The notes under the pieces were generated by a model that did no database searches, was not told the origin of the DNA, and saw only the letters and a list, made by a program, of their open reading frames with translations. 64,000 nt of DNA from Aliiruegeria lutimaris (GTDB lineage Bacteria > Pseudomonadota > Alphaproteobacteria > Rhodobacterales > Rhodobacteraceae), in contig NZ_FNEK01000009.1 of NCBI RefSeq assembly GCF_900099935.1, positions 1-64,000 of the forward strand, given 5' to 3'. The position numbers and the translations under genes were made by a program. Numbering within the stretch: the stretch's first letter is position 1; each line of letters starts with the position of its first letter. Positions 56,072 through 64,000 of this stretch are shown piece by piece.

Positions 56072-56632
56072 ATGGCTTTTGGAATCTCGGGTGTCTTTTT
56101 CAACGAAGACGGCAAACAGCAGGAATTCGGCTATCCCTATAGCGAACGAAAGACGCGTATCGCGGCGATGCCGAACAACTCGATCAAGCTCATTCGTATC
56201 TACCAGCATGGTGCGCCCGGATATATCGGCGAGGATGACGCGAACGCCCTCGCGCAGATGCTGAAGGACAAGATGCAGAAGCATGGACAGATCCAGCTTC
56301 TGGGCTGTTCGACAGCCGGTGTCGAGGGGCATGCCTGGAACCCCGTGGGCGGCATCGGCCTGCTGACGCGGATGATCATGTATCACGGCGTGATGAAGAT
56401 GATGGGCTTGCCCGAGGCGGCAAAGAAATGGAGCGACAATGTTGCCGGGGACACCAGCCGGCTGATCCCCAATGTCTATGTCATGGGGCTTTCCGGTATC
56501 TCGTTTCCGCTGTCGCGCATCCATGACAGCCTCGAGACGGGTTTCAAGCCCTCTGCGCTGATGGCGGACCGCTTCGTCTACATGAACGGGAAGCTCTTAA
56601 GCGAGTACAACAATTTCAACCTGCCCAAGTGA
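56072..56632 (+). CDS. unassigned protein with clan CD peptidase-like His/Cys signature
   Basis: The product is 186 residues and I cannot name its family. A hydrophobic strand ends in His-Gly (IKLIRIYQHG, His46), then about 30 residues later a second strand ends in Gly-Cys (IQLLGCSTAG, Cys79). This spacing and pattern are the signature of the catalytic dyad in clan CD cysteine peptidases and related folds such as DUF4347. The C-terminal half has no obvious membrane segment or signal. The start has an excellent ribosome site. Monocistronic; converges on mazG. Confidence 0.55.
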   Translation: MAFGISGVFFNEDGKQQEFGYPYSERKTRIAAMPNNSIKLIRIYQHGAPGYIGEDDANALAQMLKDKMQKHGQIQLLGCSTAGVEGHAWNPVGGIGLLTRMIMYHGVMKMMGLPEAAKKWSDNVAGDTSRLIPNVYVMGLSGISFPLSRIHDSLETGFKPSALMADRFVYMNGKLLSEYNNFNLPK

Positions 56633-56642
56633 AGGCACCAGC

Positions 56643-57458
56643 TCAGCGTGACTTTTCCTGTGCCTTGATCTGGTTCCAGAGCGCGTCCATTTCGTCCAGC
56701 GTCGCCTCGGCGGGCGAGGTGCCGGATACGTGGAGCGTATCCTCGATGGCGTTGAAACGGCGAGTGAACTTGGCGTTGGTGCGGCGCAGCGCCTGTTCGG
56801 GATCGACGCCGAGATGCCGGGCCAGGTTGGCCAGCACGAAGAGCATGTCCCCCATCTCGTCCTCGATAGCGTCATGGGAGCCGGATTTGGCGGCCTCGGC
56901 CAATTCCTCGGCTTCCTCCCGGATCTTGTCGAGGACGAGGTCCGCATTGTCCCAGTCGAAGCCGACGCGGGCGGCGCGTTTTTGCAGCTTGTAGGCGCGC
57001 AGAAGTGCGGGCAGACCCATCGCAACGCCGTCCAGCACCCGTTCTTCGCCCTTGGCCTTGCGTTCGGCGGCTTTCACGACCTCCCAGTCTCGGGTCTGCT
57101 GTTCGGCGGACTTGTCGCGGCTTTCATCGCCGAAGACATGCGGGTGGCGGGCGACCATCTTGTCTGAGATCGAATTCGCGACCTCGTCGAAGGTGAAGCG
57201 CTCCTCTTCCGTGCCCATCTGCGTGTAGTAGACTACCTGCAGCAGCAGGTCGCCCAATTCGCCCTTCAACTCGTCCCAGGCCTCGCGCTCGATGGCGTCG
57301 GCAACCTCATAGGCTTCCTCGATCGTGTAGGGCGCGATGGTCTCCCAGCTTTGCTCGATATCCCAGGGGCAGCCGGTTTCCGGGTCGCGCAGGCGGGCCA
57401 TGATTTCCAGCAAGCGCGGCATCCCGCCCTTTGGATCGAAGACGAGGGAATCTGACAT
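56643..57458 (-). CDS. mazG: nucleoside triphosphate pyrophosphohydrolase MazG
   Basis: The product is 271 residues with two MazG domains. The first has DIEQSWETIAPYTIEEAYEV and ELGDLLLQVVYYTQM. The second has EEAEELAEAA and EDEMGDMLFVLANLARHL. The Glu/Asp residues bind Mg2+. It hydrolyses NTPs or (p)ppGpp-related nucleotides to monophosphates plus PPi. It is divergent from the amidohydrolase gene. Confidence 0.94.
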   Translation of the reverse strand: MSDSLVFDPKGGMPRLLEIMARLRDPETGCPWDIEQSWETIAPYTIEEAYEVADAIEREAWDELKGELGDLLLQVVYYTQMGTEEERFTFDEVANSISDKMVARHPHVFGDESRDKSAEQQTRDWEVVKAAERKAKGEERVLDGVAMGLPALLRAYKLQKRAARVGFDWDNADLVLDKIREEAEELAEAAKSGSHDAIEDEMGDMLFVLANLARHLGVDPEQALRRTNAKFTRRFNAIEDTLHVSGTSPAEATLDEMDALWNQIKAQEKSR

Positions 57459-57515
57459 GGCGGCGGCTCCGGGCTTGGTCTAGGGTCGCGCCGAATTAGG
57501 AATGTTTCGGAGGAT

Positions 57516-58685
57516 ATGTCCATGCCGGTTCTCAATCGTATCGCCGGATATGCCGACGAGATGCAGCAGTGGCGGCGCTGGCTGCACCGCAACCCGGAGC
57601 TTGGGTTGGAATTGCCGCGCACGGCGGCCTTCGTGGCCGAGAGGCTGCGGGAATTCGGCGTCGACGAGCTGCACGAGGGTTATGCCCAGACCGGTATGGT
57701 CGCACTGATCCGTGGGCAGGCGAAAGGACCAGTGATCGGGCTGCGCGCCGATATGGACGCGTTGCCGATCCTGGAAGAAACCGGGGCCGAGCATGCCAGC
57801 GAGACGCGGGGAAACATGCATGCCTGCGGCCATGACGGGCACACGACCATGCTGCTTGGCGCGGCGCGCTACCTGGCCGAAACGCGGCGCTTTGCGGGGA
57901 CGGTGGCGCTGATCTTCCAGCCGGGCGAGGAGCTTGGCGGCGGCGGCAAGGTGATGTGCGACGAGGGGATCATGGAGCGCTTCGGCATCACGGAGGTTTA
58001 TGCGCTACACAATTCGCCCGACATGGAAGAAGGCCGGTTCGCCACCCGCAAAGGGCCGATGATGGCCGCTGTGGACGATTTCGCCATCACGATCCGGGGC
58101 GTGGGCGGGCATGCCGCATGGCCGGAGCATTGCGTCGATCCGGTTGCGGCGGCAGTGCAGCTCGTCTCGGCGCTGAACGCGATCCCGGCGCGCAACCTGA
58201 GCGCCTTCGACAATGCCGTGCTCTCGGTGACGCAGATTAGTGTCGGCAGCGCAACCAACGTGATCCCGGCGGAGGGTTTCGTTGCGGGCACGTTGCGCAC
58301 CTTCTCGCGCGCGGTAAGAGACAAGGTCCGTGCCCGGATAGAGGAGATCTGCACGGGCATCGGCGCCGCGATGGGCCTGGAAGTGACGCTGGAATACACA
58401 GAGGACTATCCCGCAACGGTGAACCACCCCGAGCAGACCGATTTCGCAGTGGAGGTCGCGCGCGAGGTGGTTGGCCCCGACAAGGTAGACCCGGATTGGC
58501 CCGCTGAAATGGGCGCCGAGGATTTCTCCTTCATGCTCGAGGCGCGGCCGGGGGCCTACCTGTTCCTCGGGCAAGGGGTGGGGCCGCGCTGCCATCACCC
58601 GAAATTCGATTTCAACGACGAGGTCGCGCCAATCGGGGCCAGTTTCTTTGCCCGGATCGCGGAGCGCGCGCTGCCCCTGGAGTGA
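57516..58685 (+). CDS. M20-family amidohydrolase (hippurate hydrolase/N-acyl amino acid hydrolase type)
   Basis: The product is 389 residues. Metal and catalytic blocks are LRADMDALPI, ACGHDGHTTMLLGAARYL, FQPGEELGGGGKVM and CHHPKFDFNDE. A lid/dimerisation insertion holds VDPVAAAVQLVSALNAI. It would hydrolyse N-acyl amino acids or similar amides in the cytoplasm. Alternative starts one or two codons downstream exist (MSMPV). It converges on the SLC13-type permease gene. Confidence 0.9.
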   Translation: MSMPVLNRIAGYADEMQQWRRWLHRNPELGLELPRTAAFVAERLREFGVDELHEGYAQTGMVALIRGQAKGPVIGLRADMDALPILEETGAEHASETRGNMHACGHDGHTTMLLGAARYLAETRRFAGTVALIFQPGEELGGGGKVMCDEGIMERFGITEVYALHNSPDMEEGRFATRKGPMMAAVDDFAITIRGVGGHAAWPEHCVDPVAAAVQLVSALNAIPARNLSAFDNAVLSVTQISVGSATNVIPAEGFVAGTLRTFSRAVRDKVRARIEEICTGIGAAMGLEVTLEYTEDYPATVNHPEQTDFAVEVAREVVGPDKVDPDWPAEMGAEDFSFMLEARPGAYLFLGQGVGPRCHHPKFDFNDEVAPIGASFFARIAERALPLE

Positions 58686-58691
58686 TCCGCG

Positions 58692-60569
58692 TCAGTAGAA
58701 CAGGTTCATCACCAGCACCGACACGACGAGGAAGATCGCCGTCATGATCCCGCCTGCGCGGATGAAGTCGCGCACCGAATAGCCCCCCGGCCCCATCAGC
58801 AGGGCGTTGACCTGATGGGTCGGGATCAGGAAGGAATTCGAGGTCGAGATCGCCACGGTAAGGGCAAACACGGCCGGATCCGCGCCGGCGCCAAGCGCGA
58901 TATTCACCGCCAGTGGCACCAGCAGCACGGTGGCCCCGACATTGGACATGATCAGCGAGAAAACGGTCGCCAGCACCGCGACCGTCGCCTGGATCACCCA
59001 GATCGGCATGCCGTCCAGAACGGTCAGGAGTTGGTGGGCGATCCATTCGGCGGTTCCCGTGCTCTGCACAGCCTGCCCGAGCGGGATCAGCGAGGCCAGC
59101 AGGAAGACGGTGCTCCAGCTCACCGATTCATAGGCCTCGTCGATGCTCAGAACGTTGGAGAGGATCATACCCAACGCGCCGACCAGCAGGCAGAGCGACA
59201 GGCGCATATCGGTCAACAGAACGAGGCTGATTGCGATCAGGAAGAAGATCAGCGCCCAGCCGACCTTTTGCGGCCGCGTGGTTTCGCGCGGGTAATCCTG
59301 GGTCACGACGACGAAATCGCGATCCTGTTCCATTCGCGTCAGCGCTTCCCAGGTGATGTGACCGACCAGCGTATCGCCCGCCTCGAAAGGGATCTCGCCG
59401 AAATCGATATCCGCGGTCTCGCGCGAATACGTCTTGCCGCCGCGATACATCAGCAGTGGCGCGAGGCCGTGCGCCTTGCGCAACCACAGGTCGCGCGCGC
59501 TCTTGCCGATAACGCCCGAGCCGGGCGGGATGACCACTTCGGCGATGCCTGCGCGCGTCGGGCCGAGATCCTCGGCAAAACCGGCCAGAACGGGTGATTC
59601 CTCGAGCTCGAAGCAATATTTGAACTCTTCCACAGCCCCCGGCTCGGCAATGATCGCCAGCCGGGCCGGCGCCTGCAGAACGGTGTCGCGCGGCGGCGAG
59701 GTATAGGTCTTGCCCTCGTATTGCGTGGCAATGATCTGCAACCGCAACGCGCGCTGAATGTCATCGATGCTCTGGCCGACAAGGATCGAACCGGGGGGCA
59801 CGATGATCTCGTGAATGGCGCCGTCGATGCCGTAGGTTTTCGAGACATATTCCAGCAGCGATTGACCGCGCGCGCCCTCGCCGGCGGCGCGGTGAGTCTG
59901 TTCCGGCAGCACGAAACGGCCGAAGAAGATGAAATAGGCAAGCCCCGCCGCCACCAGCGCCAGCCCGATCGGGGCGACCGAAAACAGGCTGTAATCGGCC
60001 ATCTGCTGATCGGGCGGCAGGGTCGGGTTGATGGTGTCAAAGAGGTCGTTGAGCAGGATCAGCGGCGAGGAGCCGACCATGGTGAGCGTGCCGCCGAGGA
60101 TCGCGCAGAAGCCCATCGGCATCAGCAGGCGGGACATGGGCAGCCCTGTGCGCGCCGCGATCCGCGACACCACCGGCAGGAACAGCGCCGCCGCGCCCAC
60201 GTTCTGCATGAAGGAGGAAATGAAGGCAACGGTGGAGGAGATCAGCAGCACGATCCGGCTCTCCGCCGACCCGCCGATCCGCGTGATCCAGTTGGCGACA
60301 CTGGTCATCACGCCTGTCCTGTCCAGACCGGCGCCGATGATCATCACCGCGATGATGGAGATCACGGCGTTGGAGGAAAAACCGGAGAAGAGATGCTGGA
60401 TGTCAACGATATGGTCGAGCCCGGGAAGCGAGGCGAGGCAACCCAGCATGACCATGATCGCCAGCGCCGCGACATCGACCCGAACCAGCTCGGTCACGAA
60501 AAGGCCGACCGTCAAACCGAGCACGCAGAGCACCATGACCATCTCGTAGGTGAGACTGATCTGCTCCAC
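58692..60569 (-). CDS. SLC13/ArsB-NhaD-type permease with RCK-C (TrkA-C) domains
   Basis: The product is 625 residues. Two blocks of hydrophobic helices frame a soluble middle region (about 215-400) with two TrkA-C-like repeats ([17 protein letters not shown] and [19 protein letters not shown]). The C-terminal transport block has [23 protein letters not shown], typical of DASS/SLC13-type anion permeases. The substrate (sulfate, dicarboxylate or other) cannot be told. Confidence 0.85.
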   Translation of the reverse strand: MEQISLTYEMVMVLCVLGLTVGLFVTELVRVDVAALAIMVMLGCLASLPGLDHIVDIQHLFSGFSSNAVISIIAVMIIGAGLDRTGVMTSVANWITRIGGSAESRIVLLISSTVAFISSFMQNVGAAALFLPVVSRIAARTGLPMSRLLMPMGFCAILGGTLTMVGSSPLILLNDLFDTINPTLPPDQQMADYSLFSVAPIGLALVAAGLAYFIFFGRFVLPEQTHRAAGEGARGQSLLEYVSKTYGIDGAIHEIIVPPGSILVGQSIDDIQRALRLQIIATQYEGKTYTSPPRDTVLQAPARLAIIAEPGAVEEFKYCFELEESPVLAGFAEDLGPTRAGIAEVVIPPGSGVIGKSARDLWLRKAHGLAPLLMYRGGKTYSRETADIDFGEIPFEAGDTLVGHITWEALTRMEQDRDFVVVTQDYPRETTRPQKVGWALIFFLIAISLVLLTDMRLSLCLLVGALGMILSNVLSIDEAYESVSWSTVFLLASLIPLGQAVQSTGTAEWIAHQLLTVLDGMPIWVIQATVAVLATVFSLIMSNVGATVLLVPLAVNIALGAGADPAVFALTVAISTSNSFLIPTHQVNALLMGPGGYSVRDFIRAGGIMTAIFLVVSVLVMNLFY

Positions 60570-60672
60570 GCGGCACTCCCCATTTACTCTCGTCGATGGA
60601 TCTCACCCGTTTTCGACAACAAACTCAATCCCCTCGGACATCTTGTCCACGTGGGGGCAGCCGGGAAAGAGT

Positions 60673-60960
60673 TCACGATCCGGATATCCGGGGGGCCGGC
60701 CTTGCCGGCAACAGTCGCTCAAGGCGCGATGTCGTGCATCCTTCCCGAACCTCGCGCCACATCGGGTTGTTGAGCGACATTTCGCAGCGCGCCAGGAACA
60801 TCCGCCCATCGACATGCAAGCAGATCACGTCACCCAGCTCGACCCGTCCACCGGTGCTGTCCGTGCAATAGCAGTCGATCACCCGGCCCGAGGGCGTCGT
60901 CACATCCGCCCAGGCCGGCGAAACGCTGGCAAGCAGCGGTATCAGCAAGGCTCTCACCAT
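60673..60960 (-). CDS. small secreted protein, unknown
   Basis: The product is 95 residues. A signal peptide ([19 protein letters not shown]) is followed by a short Cys-containing domain ([27 protein letters not shown]). Its Cys residues could pair in the periplasm. I know of no function. It lies between the permease and prfA and is divergent from prfA. Confidence 0.65.
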   Translation of the reverse strand: MVRALLIPLLASVSPAWADVTTPSGRVIDCYCTDSTGGRVELGDVICLHVDGRMFLARCEMSLNNPMWREVREGCTTSRLERLLPARPAPRISGS

Positions 60961-61023
60961 CGCGCGATGCTATCACGGTCGGCCCCCTTGACCAAAGCGC
61001 AACATTCCGGCACGCAGCCGGGC

Positions 61024-62079
61024 ATGGTTCCCGAGCACAGATTGCACGAAATCGCCCAGCGCTTCGAGTTTCTCGAAGCGAAGATGGCAGGTGGCGCCGA
61101 GGCGAGCGAGATTGCGCGTCTCGCCAAGGAGTATTCGGATTTGAAGCCGGTCGTGGCAGAGATCGCGGCCTGGAAGCGATGCCGCGCCGACATTGCCGAG
61201 GCCGAGGCGATGCTCGACGACCCGGATATGCGCGAGCTTGCCGAGGAAGAGTTGCCCGTCCTGCGCGCGCGGCTTCCCGAACATGAGAAAGCTCTGCAAC
61301 TGGCGCTCCTGCCCAAGGATGCCGCCGATGCCCGCCCGGCCATGATCGAGATCCGCCCGGGGACGGGTGGCGAGGAAGCCGCGCTTTTTGCGGGCGACCT
61401 GCTGCGCATGTACCAGCGCTACGCCGAGGCGCAGGGCTGGAAATTCGAACTGATCGAGACGCAGGAGAGCGAGCTTGGCGGGATCAAGGAGGCGGTTGCC
61501 CATGTGCAGGGCGAGGGCGTCTTTGCACGACTGAAATACGAATCCGGCGTTCACCGGGTTCAACGCGTGCCCGAGACCGAATCGGGCGGCCGCATTCACA
61601 CATCCGCAGCCACTGTCGCCGTGTTGCCCGAAGCGGCCGAAGTGGACATCGACATTCCCTCCACCGACATCCGCATCGACACGATGCGCGCCAGCGGCGC
61701 CGGCGGCCAGCATGTAAACACCACCGATTCGGCGGTCCGGATTACCCATTTGCCCACCGGGATCATCGTGACCAGCTCCGAGAAATCGCAGCATCGCAAC
61801 CGTGAGATCGCCATGCAGGTTCTGCGCGCGCGGCTCTATGACATGGAGCGGCAGAAGGCGGATGACGAACGCGCCGCCGACCGGCGCAGCCAGGTCGGCT
61901 CGGGGGATCGCTCGGAACGCATCCGAACCTATAATTTCCCGCAAGGACGGATGACAGACCATCGTATCAACCTGACGCTCTACAAGCTCGACCAGGTGAT
62001 GCAGGGCGACCTGACCGAGGTGATCGACGCGTTGATTGCCGACGATCAGGCGCGCAAACTCGCCGAGATGGGCACGTGA
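61024..62079 (+). CDS. prfA: peptide chain release factor 1
   Basis: The product is 351 residues. It ends translation at UAA/UAG. The GGQ motif is in [21 protein letters not shown]. The codon-recognition region lies before ELLRAR-type sequence, here [20 protein letters not shown]. The start at 61024 ([14 protein letters not shown]) is the normal family N-terminus. Its TGA overlaps the GTG start of prmC (GTGA). Confidence 0.96.
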   Translation: MVPEHRLHEIAQRFEFLEAKMAGGAEASEIARLAKEYSDLKPVVAEIAAWKRCRADIAEAEAMLDDPDMRELAEEELPVLRARLPEHEKALQLALLPKDAADARPAMIEIRPGTGGEEAALFAGDLLRMYQRYAEAQGWKFELIETQESELGGIKEAVAHVQGEGVFARLKYESGVHRVQRVPETESGGRIHTSAATVAVLPEAAEVDIDIPSTDIRIDTMRASGAGGQHVNTTDSAVRITHLPTGIIVTSSEKSQHRNREIAMQVLRARLYDMERQKADDERAADRRSQVGSGDRSERIRTYNFPQGRMTDHRINLTLYKLDQVMQGDLTEVIDALIADDQARKLAEMGT

Positions 62080-62906
62080 CATTCGCCGAGGCGCTGGCCG
62101 TCGCGGTGGAACGGCTAAACCGGGCCGGGGTGAAGACACCGCAGCGGGATGCGCGGTTGCTCGTGGCCTTCGCGGGCGGGATCGCGCCGGACCGTCTGAC
62201 CCTTCACTTGCGCGATCCGTTCGAGGCTGACGCGGCGCTCGCAGCCGCGCTCGACGCCCGCGCGGCGCGCCAGCCGGTGTCCCATATCACCGGCAAGCGC
62301 CTGTTCTGGGGGCGGATTTTCCGTGTTACGGCGGAAGTTCTGGACCCGCGCCCGGAAACCGAAACGCTCATCGCCGCCGCCCTGGAGGCGCCGTTCGAAC
62401 GGGTGCTCGATCTCGGCACGGGGAGCGGTTGCATCCTGCTGAGCCTGCTGGCGGAGCGCCCACAAGCGACTGGCCTTGGCGTCGATCTGTCCGAGACCGC
62501 GCTGGAGGTTGCCCGGCAGAACGCCGCCGACTTGCAGGTGCCCGCGGAGTTCCGCCGCTCCGATTGGTTCGAAACGGTGACGGGAAGTTTCGACCTTGTC
62601 GTCTCCAACCCTCCCTATATCTCGGCGGACGAAATGACCGGGCTTGCCCCGGAGACGCGGGACTGGGAGCCGCGACAAGCGTTGACCGATGAGGGGGACG
62701 GCCTGTCATGCTACCGGATTATTGCAGCGCGGGCTCCCGATCACCTGGCTCCGAACGGGCGGTTGATGGTCGAGATCGGCGCCTCCCAGGGCGATGCGGT
62801 GTCGGCGATTTTCGCGGAGAGCGGCTTCGAGGATATCCATGTCCTGCCCGACCTCGATGGGCGCGGCCGGGTGGTTGCAGCCAGGCGGGGCGTCGCGAAA
62901 ACCTAG
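62076..62906 (+). CDS. prmC: release factor glutamine methyltransferase
   Basis: The product is 276 residues. It methylates the Gln of the GGQ motif in release factors. The catalytic motif is [14 protein letters not shown] (NPPY). The SAM-binding motif is [20 protein letters not shown]. The start is a GTG overlapping the prfA stop. Confidence 0.94.
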   Translation: MTFAEALAVAVERLNRAGVKTPQRDARLLVAFAGGIAPDRLTLHLRDPFEADAALAAALDARAARQPVSHITGKRLFWGRIFRVTAEVLDPRPETETLIAAALEAPFERVLDLGTGSGCILLSLLAERPQATGLGVDLSETALEVARQNAADLQVPAEFRRSDWFETVTGSFDLVVSNPPYISADEMTGLAPETRDWEPRQALTDEGDGLSCYRIIAARAPDHLAPNGRLMVEIGASQGDAVSAIFAESGFEDIHVLPDLDGRGRVVAARRGVAKT

Positions 62907-63126
62907 TGCATTGGTGTCAAAACTGCGCCAGACTGGGCGGAATACGGCAGAGTGGGCGGTTTTTGACTTGTCAGCAGTCGCCGTGCATGTAAAGCAGGAC
63001 GAGCACGGAGCGTAGGGCGTACGCCCCCCCGCGCTGATAGTCATAACAACTTGGACCTAACAGCGGAATTTTTTCGCAAGACTAGCGAAGGTCCTGAACC
63101 CGCAACAAGGCGGAACAGAAAAACCT

Positions 63127-63888
63127 ATGAGATCATCCAAGTCACGTTCGCGCTCCAAGTCGAACCGTCAGCGCTCGATGGGAAACATCGTCAACCGGGT
63201 CTTTGATTCCTCGGGCCCGGAAGGCAAGGTGCGTGGCACCCCGCAGCAGATAATCGAAAAATACATCCAGCTTGCCCGCGATGCCGGCCTCAGCAACGAC
63301 CGCGTGGCTGCCGAAAACTTCCAGCAGCACGCGGAACACTACACTCGTATGCTCGGCGAAGCACAGCGCGAGCAGGACGCACGCCGCGAACAGCAAGAAC
63401 TGCAGCAGCGTGACCGCCAGCGTGATCGGAATGACAATAATTCGGGCGGCAACAATTCGGGCGGCCAACAGGTGCGGTCCCAGAACGAGCCCGAGGCCCT
63501 GCAATCGGTCGAACCGATGGACACGCAGCCCGACTTGATCGAGGACGATCTGCAAAGCCCGCCGCAGCCGGACCTGCTTCCGGATGCCCCCGCCGCAGCG
63601 GCAACGGCGCCTGCAGGCGATGATAACTCCCAGAATGACAGCGGGCTGGTCGAGACCCCCGAGAGCAAGCCCAAGGCGCGGCGGCCGCGTCCCCGCAAGG
63701 TGAAGCCCGAGGCAGAAGGCGCCGCGGTGGAAGACACGGCAACGGAATCCAAGCCGAAACGTCCGCGAGCCAGCCGGGCCAAGCCCAAGGCACCGAAGGA
63801 CGCCGAGACTTCGGGCAATGCCGAAGGTGCATCGCCGGCAGCCGCCACCAAGACTGAAGCAACCGAACCGCCGGAAGCCGCGGAATAA
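63127..63888 (+). CDS. DUF4167 domain protein
   Basis: The product is 253 residues. The conserved domain is at residues 1 to about 80 (basic SKSRSRSKSNRQRSMGNIVN, then RGTPQQIIEKYIQLARDAG). The rest is disordered: Gln/Asp/Asn-rich, then Lys/Pro/Arg/Ala-rich with two KPKRPRAS-like basic stretches. It is likely an RNA- or ribosome-associated protein, as it often follows prfA-prmC in alphaproteobacteria (inference). A stem-loop follows. Confidence 0.85.
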   Translation: MRSSKSRSRSKSNRQRSMGNIVNRVFDSSGPEGKVRGTPQQIIEKYIQLARDAGLSNDRVAAENFQQHAEHYTRMLGEAQREQDARREQQELQQRDRQRDRNDNNSGGNNSGGQQVRSQNEPEALQSVEPMDTQPDLIEDDLQSPPQPDLLPDAPAAAATAPAGDDNSQNDSGLVETPESKPKARRPRPRKVKPEAEGAAVEDTATESKPKRPRASRAKPKAPKDAETSGNAEGASPAAATKTEATEPPEAAE

Positions 63889-63901
63889 TCCGTTCGCTCG
63901 C

Positions 63902-63929
63902 GAGCACCTTGCAGACACGTCAGGTGCTC
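63902..63929 (+). terminator. stem-loop after the DUF4167 gene
   Basis: gagcacct and aggtgctc pair perfectly (8 bp) around a 12-base loop just past the stop codon. No strong T-run follows, so it is a weak candidate. Confidence 0.4.
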
Positions 63930-63935
63930 CTTCCA

Positions 63936-64000
63936 GGGCGGGGGCGCTGCCCCCGGCGCTCTTGCGAGCGCTCCCCCGGGATATTTCCGGAAAGGGGATG
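63936..64000 (+). repeat. palindromic intergenic repeat, type A copy 3
   Basis: gggcgggggcgctgcccccggcgctcttgcgagcgctcccccgggatatttccggaaaggggatg in layout: two hairpins, then the shared tail. It runs in the direction of the preceding gene and reaches the window edge. Confidence 0.75.

Overview
The window is a GC-rich chromosomal segment of an alphaproteobacterium, most likely a marine Rhodobacterales/Roseobacter-type organism. Evidence: a split ATP synthase with a five-gene F1 operon (atpHAGDC), prfA-prmC followed by a DUF4167 protein, a Hint-domain protein, a gloB/methyltransferase divergon, a fused allantoinase/OHCU decarboxylase, and a DUF2125 protein. The assignment is inferred from gene content and was not checked by any search. 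Almost all of the sequence is core or stable accessory chromosome. There is one intact IS1182-type insertion sequence at the left edge and no CRISPR array, prophage or integron.

Layout. 1-1.7 kb: IS1182-family element with imperfect terminal inverted repeats. 1.7-3.7 kb: membrane protein and a NylB-like serine hydrolase whose signal-peptide exon is cut off by an in-frame TAG. 4.1-6.85 kb: a lipoprotein with an Asp/Ser/Gly tail coupled to a secreted caspase-like/Sel1-repeat protein. 7.3-13.6 kb: sulfotransferase-like protein, tRNA-Trp, degenerate Hint protein, FAD oxidase, AhpD-like protein, Tat-exported L,D-transpeptidase, orphan ParA-like ATPase. 13.9-20.5 kb: tamA-tamB, the TamB carrying a long 61-residue repeat array with one very recent duplication. 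20.7-25.9 kb: ureide (purine) catabolism (uraH, puuE-uraD fusion, allA), a GntR regulator with a Gfo/Idh/MocA oxidoreductase, a lactonase-like metallo-beta-lactamase-fold protein, and a 40-residue small ORF with a strong ribosome binding site. 26-30.3 kb: arsenic operon made of an ArsR-ArsC fusion, GAPDH, ArsJ and ACR3, which together should detoxify arsenate both as 1-arseno-3-phosphoglycerate and as arsenite.

30.5-39.1 kb: SH3-like secreted protein, MATE transporter, gamma-glutamylcyclotransferase-like protein, then a tandem glycine riboswitch driving gcvT-gcvH-gcvP, a conserved hypothetical and ybgC. 39.6-44.5 kb: the F1 ATP synthase operon (minus strand) with a clear terminator. 44.9-50.3 kb: methyltransferase/gloB divergon, clpA and a translationally coupled M23 peptidase. 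50.3-54 kb: a MotA/ExbB-like and MotB/OmpA-like pair, the latter with a very long coiled coil, which looks like an ion-driven envelope machine of unassigned role. 54.2-64 kb: ChaC, DUF2125 protein, a small protein with a clan CD cysteine-peptidase-like His/Cys signature behind a consensus promoter, mazG, an M20 amidohydrolase, an SLC13-type permease, a small secreted protein, prfA, prmC and a DUF4167 protein.

Intergenic DNA carries six copies of a modular palindromic repeat, mostly just after gene 3' ends. The best candidates for undescribed biology are the motor-like pair (50.3-54 kb), the His/Cys dyad protein (56.1 kb), the secreted caspase/lipoprotein pair (4.1-6.8 kb) and the 40-residue small ORF (25.7 kb).
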